DNA of 32,194 nucleotides from contig JAFXHU010000031.1 of the NCBI GenBank assembly GCA_017533565.1, forward strand, positions 1 to 32,194. Direction: 5' to 3'. Positions 18,501-23,957 of this stretch are shown here, one piece after another. The position numbers were made by a program, and so were the translations under genes. The number at the start of each line of letters is the position of its first letter. Positions within the stretch are counted from its first letter, which is position 1. The stretch is from Clostridia bacterium (GTDB taxonomy: Bacteria > Bacillota > Clostridia > Oscillospirales > CAG-272). Under the pieces are notes generated by a model. It searched no databases. It had not been told where the DNA came from and was given only the letters and a program-made list of their open reading frames with translations.

Positions 18501-20942
18501 TGTGACGTCGTTGGAGGTGGGCACGGTGAGGGTATAATCTCTTTCGTACTCTACCGTTGCAAAAAGCTCCTCGCCCGTTCCGCCGAGTCCGTAGTTATAA
18601 ACGATTTCGTATTTTTCGGGATTGTAATGTGCGTAAAGCGTAGCGTCACCGCCTACCGTAAAGGGAGAAAGAATTTCCCTTCCGTTAGCAGAGGGTCCGC
18701 CCGGAACGCCGTACCAGCTCACGAAAACGTATCCGAGCCTTTCGGTTGCGGGGAGGGTTATCTCGTCACCCGCCGCCTTATACTGCTTTTCCACCGCGCC
18801 TCCGCCAAGAGTATCGAAGGTGACGGTATAGGCGGTTACGGTGACGCTCACCCAATCGGAGGGGCTTTCGCCCTTGACAAAGCGAAGCCTTACGGTATTT
18901 TCGCCCGCCACGTCGAGCGTGATTTTCGCATAAGATACACCGACTGCCTTCGAAATTTCGCCGCCGTTTACCTGTATTTCATAATAATCCGCGCCAAGAA
19001 CGTGCTGCCAATAAAGCACTCCGTTCGAATACTCGGGGGTTGACGAGTCGGTATAGCATTTTACGGGATTTGACCAGGAGGAGCTTTGCTCTCCTATCGC
19101 ATGCAGAGATATTTCGTAAAGCTCTGCGGCAGACGTATCTATTACCGCAGCTATATCAAGACTGCAATCGGAGGTGGAATAAATCTCTCCGTTTACCGAG
19201 ATTTCATATCCCGAAGCACCCTCCACGGCATCCCAGCGTACAACCGTTCCGATAACGGTGAGAGAGGATGGCGTGCTTAAAGCAGACTTCAACAGCTCGG
19301 CTTCGGTCGCGGGCGCGGAGATATATCCGTCCGCCACCGCCTTTATTTCCACCGTGATTTTGCCGTTAAGACCGATGCATTCCTTCAAATCGAGGGAGGG
19401 CGCGGCAGTCCTTATCGGTTGGGCGTGAGAATGTGCGCCGTTTGCACAGCCGACGGTCACGAGGTAATATTCCGCATCGGCAACGGGTATCCAGGTAAGG
19501 AGCGAGTCCTCCGCGTCCCACTCGACGCCCTCAACCGCGGAAAGCTCTCTTTTATATACAAATTCGTCGGAAACGGAGCTTAAATACCCGTCTGCAACCG
19601 CCGTTACGGTAAATCTAATTCCGTCCTCCGCCATAGGACAGTTTACAAAGCTGAAGGTTTTTGAGCTGCCGTTATCAAAATTCGTATGGTTATGCGCCTT
19701 ATTGCCGCAGGAAACGGTTATAAGGTATTTTTCGGCGTTTTCAACTCCCTCGAAAACGAGGACGGAGCCGTCCGAAACGATTATGCCGCCAACCTTGTCA
19801 AGACCCTTGTTGACGACGGTGTAGTAGGATACGGAATTATCCTCCGCACCCGTGTTGGAGTTTGCGACCACCGTTACGGTGTAAATTCCCGCGATATAGT
19901 CGGAAAAGGGTATGGACGCGCTTGCGGTATTTACCGTCCTCGAAAGCAAAACCGCTCCCTCGCTATCGGTAACGGTAACGTCGTAGGAGCGCGCACCGTC
20001 AACTCTCGCCCAAGAGATGCCCGCCGCGTTAAGCTGTAAGGAGGGGGCTTCTATTCCGGTGCTTCCCTCCGCGCGCCATACGGCAAAGAGCGTGGTATCC
20101 GAGGTAAAAACGGTATCCTCGCTTATTTTGTAGGAAAGCCTTTCCGCCTCGCCCGCGGTGCTTACCCACCAGCCGCCGAAGGTATAGCCCTCTCTTTGCG
20201 GTGCGGGTGCGTTAAAGAGCCGTCCGCCGCGCGTTGACGCCGCGGTAATTTGCTCCGCGCCGACGTAGTTAAGGTCAAAGGAAAGCGTATATTCCCTTGC
20301 CCCCGTGTCCTCCGTCCAGCGTGCGTAAAGCGTTGTATCCGCGGTAATAACGTCGGCAGAAAAGGTAAAGGGGCGGGTATATGCCGCATCGGAATACCAG
20401 CCGACGAATATGTAATTTTCCTTCGTGGGGTCGGAGGGCTTTACCGCGCTTTGACCGTTGGTTACACTCGCACTCGGCAGCTCCGAGCCGCCAACCGTGT
20501 CGAATTTTACCGTATAGTCAACCTTGCGCACGAGGCGCACGGTAGCTCCCTCCCAAGTCAGGGTTATTATTTCGTTTTCGTAGCTTGCCGTCGCGTCCTT
20601 TACCGACTCTGCGGTGAAATTCAGCGAAAGCAGTCCGCCGTCAAGCGTGTAGCTGCCCGTATAGGCATTGCCCGAATACAGCATCGTAAACGAGCCGCCA
20701 CGGACGAGCGTTATCTCGCATTCCTTGCCCGAGGGGGTGTAGTATATGCCCGCCTCGGCGTAGGTGTTGGTGTCGGGCGGAGTGTCCTCCCCCCTGCCGA
20801 AAACGGCAATCCCGACAATCACGGCGGTGACGGCAAGGACGGCGGCTATAAGGGAGATAAGCAGAATAAGCCCTTTTTTGCTCAATCCGCCCGTTGCGAC
20901 TCCTCCGCCTTTGTCCTTGCTGTTTTCTTTAAGGTTCTTCAT
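12600..20942 (-). CDS. Giant membrane-tethered LRR_5/InlB/FN3-like surface protein (2780 residues)
   Basis: There is no lipobox. A 23-residue polar N-terminus is followed by one membrane segment (about 24-50), so the bulk is outside and held by an N-terminal anchor. Outside come a small beta domain (about 65-140, GSYTLDGG), two InlB B-repeats (about 142-210 and 216-290) and four or five FN3-like modules (about 297-703). Two more InlB units follow (about 704-855), then an LRR_5 array of about 70 repeats (about 880-2570). The array carries six insert modules of the GVLYNxxKTELxxYP type. A last InlB unit (about 2585-2655) precedes a PPC-like beta-sandwich (about 2662-2780, AGTYYIAVGY). BspA-type proteins are adhesins; the ligand here is unknown. 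The ATG at 20942 has only a weak GGAG site at 14 nt. It is preceded by 94 nt containing a hairpin and no visible promoter, so transcription probably comes from 22902-22930. Confidence 0.92.
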   Translation of the reverse strand: MKNLKENSKDKGGGVATGGLSKKGLILLISLIAAVLAVTAVIVGIAVFGRGEDTPPDTNTYAEAGIYYTPSGKECEITLVRGGSFTMLYSGNAYTGSYTLDGGLLSLNFTAESVKDATASYENEIITLTWEGATVRLVRKVDYTVKFDTVGGSELPSASVTNGQSAVKPSDPTKENYIFVGWYSDAAYTRPFTFSADVITADTTLYARWTEDTGAREYTLSFDLNYVGAEQITAASTRGGRLFNAPAPQREGYTFGGWWVSTAGEAERLSYKISEDTVFTSDTTLFAVWRAEGSTGIEAPSLQLNAAGISWARVDGARSYDVTVTDSEGAVLLSRTVNTASASIPFSDYIAGIYTVTVVANSNTGAEDNSVSYYTVVNKGLDKVGGIIVSDGSVLVFEGVENAEKYLITVSCGNKAHNHTNFDNGSSKTFSFVNCPMAEDGIRFTVTAVADGYLSSVSDEFVYKRELSAVEGVEWDAEDSLLTWIPVADAEYYLVTVGCANGAHSHAQPIRTAAPSLDLKECIGLNGKITVEIKAVADGYISAPATEAELLKSALSTPSSLTVIGTVVRWDAVEGASGYEISVNGEIYSTSDCSLDIAAVIDTSAAELYEISLHAIGEQSSSWSNPVKCYTDSSTPEYSNGVLYWQHVLGADYYEIQVNGGEISKAVGVSYAKITLDVAGENTVRLRFVKGESPSDWVSVTVTAYTVTFDTLGGGAVEKQYKAAGDEITLPATERLGYVFVSWYGVPGGPSANGREILSPFTVGGDATLYAHYNPEKYEIVYNYGLGGTGEELFATVEYERDYTLTVPTSNDVTISFAGWFSAPYGKGTQYTDASGESLIPWSIVGGAEVYAFWIDETIDFTPIKVNGTDAYSVSAGPRINLVSELTVPAYHNGLPVKMLDGNAFSGCKSLKVLNLPATVEVISSLDPFVSCTSLEQINVYAVTEVGNPRYSSLDGVLFENAADGKILIKMPAGRVGGYVIPAETSEIFEGAFMGSALNSVTVSRGVRKIGNDAFANALALRTLLFETADNAAELVIGKRAFSGCTALTDILLPAHLTSIELSKYCVNEKGEFTQSLDYAFVGCTSLDTLTVAAGSSTYRVIDGMLYSADGSQLIYCPTAREGALSITLGTQSVAAGAFVGCDGLTEIIIPNTVTYIGEYAFGGISAQRVTFLGNGFSSVTVGDRAFAYCTELSELVICEGSQLSVIGEGAFLGCTSLSSFEITPSVTSIRDNAFYGCTGLKAVTFAGGSKPLEFGANVFYGCTALTTVEIPANVSKIPGIFGGCSSLTEVRVDESNPYFKSIDGVVFSADESEIVYYPQGRGGEYTVPDTVTVIAAGVFSGNKLLTSLKIPNSVSYIGAEAFKNSAIGIIVFEGDVCAEELVIAESAFQNAALKGYDFVLPAHTKKIEAHAFDGVSYQKIVLPEGLEIIGDYAFFGPSNVGGAVLEIPTTVVSIGEYAFSGMDYKDYGIPSPRYFNVSFKAGNQSLLSIGDYAFYQNTAITVMNLPQSVRSIGNYAFYECSSLAYLYLPASLESIGAFAFAASSYTYMVPITELVIPKGVGYVGAAAFKNCQLLTSVRFEGESDSPDLVLGSAYQRRYEEDGIAMVAVERGGVFASCTRLTEVILSENIVELGEYCFAESGDIGFKVTVNSDSRLATVGDFCFYKSRLESFTVPASVRNLPPVEEFGVLRDRLGIGMYAFAATAGKLTEFTFEKGGEDYPLTIGYRAFEKQIRLEAIELPARLSTYVSASGEVIQPLADGALVFYGASALATVTVEEGCPYTVEGGVLYTADMRELVFCPMAYSGDVTVAQSVTVIHGYAFFYCSEVSSVTFVGKSNLSAIGECAFEGCTAIKSIIIPSGVASIGERAFNNATSLESITIPKALTVLDIAVLDGCTSLKSVLVEQGNQGFSSDGGVLYNLNKTELMLYPMGRTDTEYSVKDGVILIGERAFAGNSTLKAVIFPSSLCEIGENAFFGCTALEAVSIPVSVEIIGDNAFYGASSLANLTFDLGGEKQLVIGNSAFFGAGVGGVTLPARLAYVGIDAFRNSSLERLDFEPSENNLLTEIGGGAFAGTIVTSVSLPKGLTVIGDGAFLGASALESVVFPEGLEAIGKEAFKSTPVREVVLPSSLKKLGASAFYGCVYLERVGFVGGSQLEAIEAGTFYGCTSLVGFTVPTLVREIGGAKNSGAFEGCTSLSQIAFESGDYLTVIGDYAFFGCTSLSEISIPMSVGTLGNYAFSGCTAITEITLHRSTVKLGDGLFLGCTSLSSVEMDTGAGRLGASMFEGCSSLTSIHIPYGVNEIGDRCFYGTAIESFDVAKENKSFVSVSGIIYNSSKTQIAYFPPRLNVQTLVIPKEIVEISAYNFQDCTTIKEIIFEEGGVSPLTIGNHAFDGCYQLRCVILPERLIAIGDWAFKKCNALTSITIPKNVKSIGQYAFNECYKLYEVYNESSIENLVKIGLVNTSVDAVNNNALVGAKVNIYTPESGSSVLFREGDFLFATVNGKKRLIGYEGTDGEITFPEGTYEIAPYLFMNDSSVTRVVVPSTVDMSGTSVFAGCVNLSAIYVSGGEIPSSWESGWNNKHLAFGNYTGESITYSFVTGTDGEIDSVSSVDAIELPTAYRDGHIFMGWYADAELSGEALPALYYSSEQNVLYASFLTEDEYIEKYLRGQTMEYAHEIGGGGTFTVDIREKGGVNYYVITVSAGEAWNVSTPTGMGYHKIWIYDASGKEITSYYSTVANPSNDIDYDYTFVRAGTYYIAVGYKSAKHDPGTFEVTFTKE

Positions 20943-20982
20943 AATTAAACAACACGCTCCGTTTTTGCGTTTTTTCTTTTAC

Positions 20983-21023
20983 AGCCGCGGCTCTCCGTGT
21001 GGCAAAGAGCCGAAATCGCGGCT
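20983..21023. other. Intercistronic hairpin before the giant LRR gene
   Basis: An outer 7-bp stem, AGCCGCG (20983-20989) with CGCGGCT (21017-21023), continues into an inner 5-bp stem, GCTCT (20990-20994) with AGAGC (21006-21010). There is a 6-nt bulge and an 11-nt loop. On the minus strand the sequence after it is A-rich, not T-rich, so it is not an intrinsic terminator. It could be an mRNA processing or stability element between the two genes. Confidence 0.5.
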
Positions 21024-21036
21024 TCGGTCCGTCAAA

Positions 21037-22842
21037 TCATTCGGCGGATGCCGCCGTAAAGGTAAGTCCCGAATTATCCTTCGTATAAACGGCAAAGCTC
21101 GATTCGCCGAGGTCAATTTCGTATTCGGCGTAAAGGGCATTCCATTCGTCCGACTCAACGCCGACCGCTACGCCCTCGGAAAGCTTATAAATTTCGCTGA
21201 CGTTGCCGTCGAAATCATACTTAACGCCTATTTCAACCCTTGCTGCGAGGCTTCCGTCGCAAAGCTCGTAAACGAAATACTGCGAATCGTCCTCCGTTCC
21301 GGGAATCGTTCTTTGCTTTACGTGAATAAGTCCGTTTTCGTCGATAAACGCGGTCCTTCTGTCGTAATAGGAGTCGAGAAGAACGGGCCTTCCGTCGGCT
21401 TCGGTGAATATAGCGAGAACGTTATACGTTTCGTCAAGGAGAATAAGCTCCTCTGTTCCGTCGGAATCAAGGTCGCACCTTGCATAGCCGAAGCTTGCTC
21501 TTTCGTTGCTTTGAACCAGCACGCACGCGGCAAAGAGCCTGTTATAAATCACGAAATCCTCGTCCGAGAGGAATACCATACCGAGGTCGTACGCGCTTGC
21601 AGTCCATTTACTTCTTACGCATTTACCTCCCGTAACCTCGGTGTGCATTATCGCGAAGGTCCTTATTATTGCATCGTAGGAGGAGAAGTCGGCGGTTTTA
21701 TCGGTGAGAAGCTCCGCGGTAAGCGCGGGGTTGAAGCTTAAATTGCTGAGCTTTGTAATTCTGGTTGCGCTCTGCCAATAATAGAGGTAGCAATCCCTCA
21801 ACGCAGCGTATTCCTCTTTTGAAAGCACGGTTTTCTCTCCGCTTTCGGAGATATAGAAGTAGATATCGTCGCCCTGAGTATCGTAATTACCGTCGCCGTC
21901 CTCCCAGCCGTAGGCAATACCGACAAGCTCTCCGCCTACGAGCTTTGCAAAATGGTTGCCGAGCGAGAGCTGTCCGCCCGAGGAGGAGAAGGTTTTGGAG
22001 TTATAAAACACGGTGCCGTTATTTTCAAGGTAGCCCATTCCGCTTTGGAAGGTGGCTACGAGTGCGGCAGCTCCGTCCCTTACGGTGAAAATTGCGTAAA
22101 TTCGGCTCGTGCCCTCGACGAGAAGAAGCTCTGCGTATCCGTCGCCGTCGATATCCTTATACGAATATCCGAAATTCTTTGCGGGGTCAAACTGTCCCGC
22201 GACCTCGTAAAGAGCGTCGGTGTAGTAGGGAGCGTCGTCACTCATAGGCGGAAGCTCCTCGTTGACATATTTATAAAGAATGAGATATTTGTAGGTTTCA
22301 ACGATTTCGGAGTACATCGACCTTCCCGCATCGGCGGGTACGTAATCGGGATCAACGGTAGCACAGTCGGAGCAAACGCCCTCAACGAAATTATGGGTAC
22401 AAACGTAGGTGCATTTTTCGCAAACACCGTCGGTAAAGCTGTGATTACAAGCCATCTCGCAGGTGTTGCAAATACCGTTTACGAAATTGTGAGTACAAGT
22501 AAAGTCGCAGACATCGCAAGCACCGTCCGTGAAGCTGTGCGTGCAAGCATAGGAGCATTTATCGCAAACGCCGTCGGTAAAGCTGTGATTGCAGGCTACT
22601 CCGCAAGCATCGCAAAAGCCGTCGGAAAAGGAATGAGAGCAAACCGTACCGCAGGAGGTGCAAACTCCGTTAACGTAGATATGGCTACAGTTTTCGGTGA
22701 AATTTGGGTCAACGTTTCCGCATTTGGTGCATACACCCCTCAAATATTGATGGTCGCACTTGCCGCAAGCAACGAGCGTAAACGCAAGAGCAAGCATAAG
22801 CAATGCGGCAATTATGCGTACAATCCTTTTAATATCGGTCAT
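21037..22842 (-). CDS. Lipoprotein with eight tandem Cys/His repeats and two DxDxDG domains
   Basis: I place the start at the ATG at 22842 (601 residues). A GGAGG site (22848-22852) lies 5 nt upstream, whereas an in-frame TTG at 22878 has none. The signal peptide ends at lipobox LVAC (Cys26). Residues 29-163 hold eight repeats of C-x-H-x6-C-x2-C, mostly 16 residues apart, of the form CNHSFTDGVCDKC. The pattern resembles a small zinc knuckle. The rest (about 175-601) is a mixed alpha/beta region with two calcium-loop-like motifs, DIDGDG (230-235) and DLDSDG (457-462). Each motif is followed by a strand of the type AELLLV or EELILL and later by IFT, which suggests an internal duplication. Similar motifs occur in clostridial lipoproteins of unknown role. 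The gene is the first on the leftward transcript and has an unusual leader. Metal binding is inferred from residues only. Confidence 0.88.
   Translation of the reverse strand: MTDIKRIVRIIAALLMLALAFTLVACGKCDHQYLRGVCTKCGNVDPNFTENCSHIYVNGVCTSCGTVCSHSFSDGFCDACGVACNHSFTDGVCDKCSYACTHSFTDGACDVCDFTCTHNFVNGICNTCEMACNHSFTDGVCEKCTYVCTHNFVEGVCSDCATVDPDYVPADAGRSMYSEIVETYKYLILYKYVNEELPPMSDDAPYYTDALYEVAGQFDPAKNFGYSYKDIDGDGYAELLLVEGTSRIYAIFTVRDGAAALVATFQSGMGYLENNGTVFYNSKTFSSSGGQLSLGNHFAKLVGGELVGIAYGWEDGDGNYDTQGDDIYFYISESGEKTVLSKEEYAALRDCYLYYWQSATRITKLSNLSFNPALTAELLTDKTADFSSYDAIIRTFAIMHTEVTGGKCVRSKWTASAYDLGMVFLSDEDFVIYNRLFAACVLVQSNERASFGYARCDLDSDGTEELILLDETYNVLAIFTEADGRPVLLDSYYDRRTAFIDENGLIHVKQRTIPGTEDDSQYFVYELCDGSLAARVEIGVKYDFDGNVSEIYKLSEGVAVGVESDEWNALYAEYEIDLGESSFAVYTKDNSGLTFTAASAE
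22354..22758 (-). repeat. Eight tandem C-x-H-x6-C-x2-C coding repeats
   Basis: The segment codes for residues 29-163 of the lipoprotein. The first unit is 23 residues and the others are 16 (48 bp). Every unit keeps all four Cys/His positions, and Phe or Tyr and Gly positions between them are also conserved. The first and last units carry a DPN/DPD tail, marking the array ends. Confidence 0.9.
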
Positions 22843-22856
22843 ACAAGCCTCCGTCC

Positions 22857-22876
22857 GTCGCAAAAAGAAAAGCGAC
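22857..22876 (-). promoter_or_regulatory. Leader hairpin next to the ribosome site
   Basis: A 5-bp stem, GTCGC (22872-22876 read on the minus strand) with GCGAC (22857-22861), encloses a 10-nt pyrimidine loop. It ends 4 nt before the GGAGG site at 22848-22852. Such a position could affect ribosome access. The stem is short, so stability is uncertain. Confidence 0.5.
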
Positions 22877-22891
22877 AAAAAAAAAAAAAAA
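22877..22891 (-). repeat. Homopolymer tract of 15 (U15 in the leader)
   Basis: Fifteen consecutive A on the plus strand become U15 in the leftward transcript. The tract begins about 5 nt after the predicted transcription start and ends where the leader hairpin begins. It is non-coding when translation starts at 22842. Confidence 0.9.
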
Positions 22892-22901
22892 TAATATGTG
22901 T

Positions 22902-22930
22902 ATTATAACACACGTGCATATTTTTGTCAA
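22902..22930 (-). promoter_or_regulatory. Consensus SigA-type promoter for the leftward surface-protein genes
   Basis: On the minus strand -35 TTGACA (22925-22930) and -10 TATAAT (22902-22907) both match the consensus perfectly with an optimal 17-bp spacer. The start should be near 22895-22897, giving a leader of about 54 nt to the ATG at 22842. It is the only clear promoter seen for the minus-strand genes between 746 and 22842. Confidence 0.9.
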
Positions 22931-23072
22931 TATGAATAAGGAAATTGAACACATTTGAGAAAACCGCCTTTTGTAAAGCCTATAAAAAACGCTCGGTGCG
23001 ACAAGGAGGTTGAAGCAAGCAGAAAGGATTAAATGTAAATATTTATGTACATTTTCGCGATTATGCAGTACT

Positions 23073-23331
23073 CCGTGTTAAATTTTCCGTTATCCGTATG
23101 ATTCAAAGCGGAGAGCAATCTCGCCAAAGCGCAACCGTCAAAAAGACAAGCTGACAGGTTGGAAAAGCCGAAGGATAAAAAGCCCCCTCGCGCCCCCCTT
23201 TCCGAGCGCTTTATCAGTAGCCGCGAGCCTTGCGCAAAAGCAGCTTTTTGCATTTTCTATATGCAAATAATTGTTTACATATCGCAGATTTTTTTTGATA
23301 TGCCCCACCCCGTGTAAAATTTAACGGTTAT
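23073..23331. repeat. Imperfect direct repeat flanking a GC-richer block
   Basis: The two 21-22 bp copies (23073-23093 and 23310-23331) share CCGTGT, AAATTT and GTTAT in the same order. They bracket about 216 bp of different composition. This could be the boundary of an inserted element, but the copies differ in the middle and could be chance in AT-rich DNA. Confidence 0.35.
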
Positions 23332-23386
23332 ATTTGATTGATACGCGTACCGACTTGCCCTTTGACGTCCTTGCTTTTACGGCGTG

Positions 23387-23408
23387 TCGGTGTCAATACT
23401 TGCACCGA
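23387..23408. other. Small hairpin with TCGGTG/CACCGA arms
   Basis: A 6-bp perfect stem (23387-23392 with 23403-23408) encloses a 10-nt loop. It is one of several inverted repeats in this intergenic block that reuse the CACCG/CGGTG core; others are at 23450-23465 and in 23511-23535. No T-run follows, so it is not a standard terminator. Confidence 0.45.
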
Positions 23409-23652
23409 GTAAAAAGGGGGTATCAAAGTCCCGTTTGTACAATCCGTCGCACCGCTCCGTCGGTGGGTTGCATTGCTTACGGAAAAGGAGGAGGCGGTAT
23501 AAGCGTTACGCACCGTAATTAAGCACGGTATTTTTTGCTAAAGCGGCTTGCTTTTCATAATTTCGGGCTGCGACACCCGTATCTACATCTACAAACCGAG
23601 CAGTGGCTTTTTCACGAAAGCAAGCAGTGACACACGGTATTTACAAGGCAAA

Positions 23653-23679
23653 CGGTGCATTATTGACAAAAGCGCACCG
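23653..23679. other. Small hairpin with CGGTGC/GCACCG arms
   Basis: A 6-bp perfect stem (23653-23658 with 23674-23679) encloses a 15-nt loop. Its arms repeat the core seen in the hairpin at 23387-23408, which is why I treat these as one structured family. Role unknown. Confidence 0.45.
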
Positions 23680-23872
23680 CTTTACCGCGTTTCATAGCCA
23701 AAAATGCATAATTATTCATTACATTCCGTCGCTCTCTCCCGCCAATATGAACAAAAAGTTAATTTTTATATCATAATCGCTAAATTTTTAACAATCTTTT
23801 TGCACAAATTTTTTGAAAAATTGGTAAAAAAGCAGAAATTTACTATTCTCTAAATTCTTCGGCTTTATTCAC

Positions 23873-23901
23873 TTGACTTAAGCTGTTAAAATGAGTATAA
23901 T
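23873..23901 (+). promoter_or_regulatory. SigA-type promoter for the surface protease gene
   Basis: The -35 TTGACT (23873-23878, five of six consensus bases) and the -10 TATAAT (23896-23901) are 17 bp apart. Transcription would start near 23908, with a leader of about 50 nt. A GAGG ribosome site (23947-23950) lies 7 nt before the ATG at 23958. Confidence 0.85.
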
Positions 23902-23957
23902 TACATAGCGCATATTTATTATAATATGGAAATTCATTAAACTTTTGAGGAATTAAA

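Larger units (their letters stand above)
22931..23872. other. Divergent intergenic region without a supported gene
   Basis: About 940 bp separates the two outward promoters. The flanks are AT-rich. The middle (about 23090-23680) is richer in GC and contains several short inverted repeats. It also has an imperfect direct repeat of the form CCGTGTwAAATTT...GTTAT at 23073-23093 and 23310-23331. Small open frames exist, for example minus 23029-23253 and plus 23334-23522, but none has a ribosome site or a recognisable protein. The composition and hairpins suggest an interspersed non-coding element or small structured RNA; only one copy is present here. Confidence 0.6.

Noticed and set aside
22354-22758. 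The regular 48-bp repeats as a CRISPR array
   Set aside because: The repeats are protein-coding in frame, with no unique spacers, no leader and no cas genes.
22843-22878. TTG start at 22878 for the Cys/His lipoprotein
   Set aside because: It adds a non-signal-like N-terminus, has no ribosome site and lies at the U tract. The ATG at 22842 has GGAGG at 5 nt and starts the signal peptide.
23029-23253. A 74-codon minus-strand frame in the intergenic region
   Set aside because: It has no ribosome site, an odd Arg/Leu/Ser/Ala-rich composition and lies in a hairpin-rich block. It may be a translated part of a non-coding repeat.
23334-23522. A 62-codon plus-strand frame in the intergenic region
   Set aside because: It spans several inverted repeats, lacks a ribosome site and has a Cys/Arg-rich composition without family resemblance.
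23920-23925. A second TATAAT as an additional -10 element before the protease
   Set aside because: No acceptable -35 hexamer lies 16-18 bp upstream, and the element at 23896-23901 already has one at perfect spacing.
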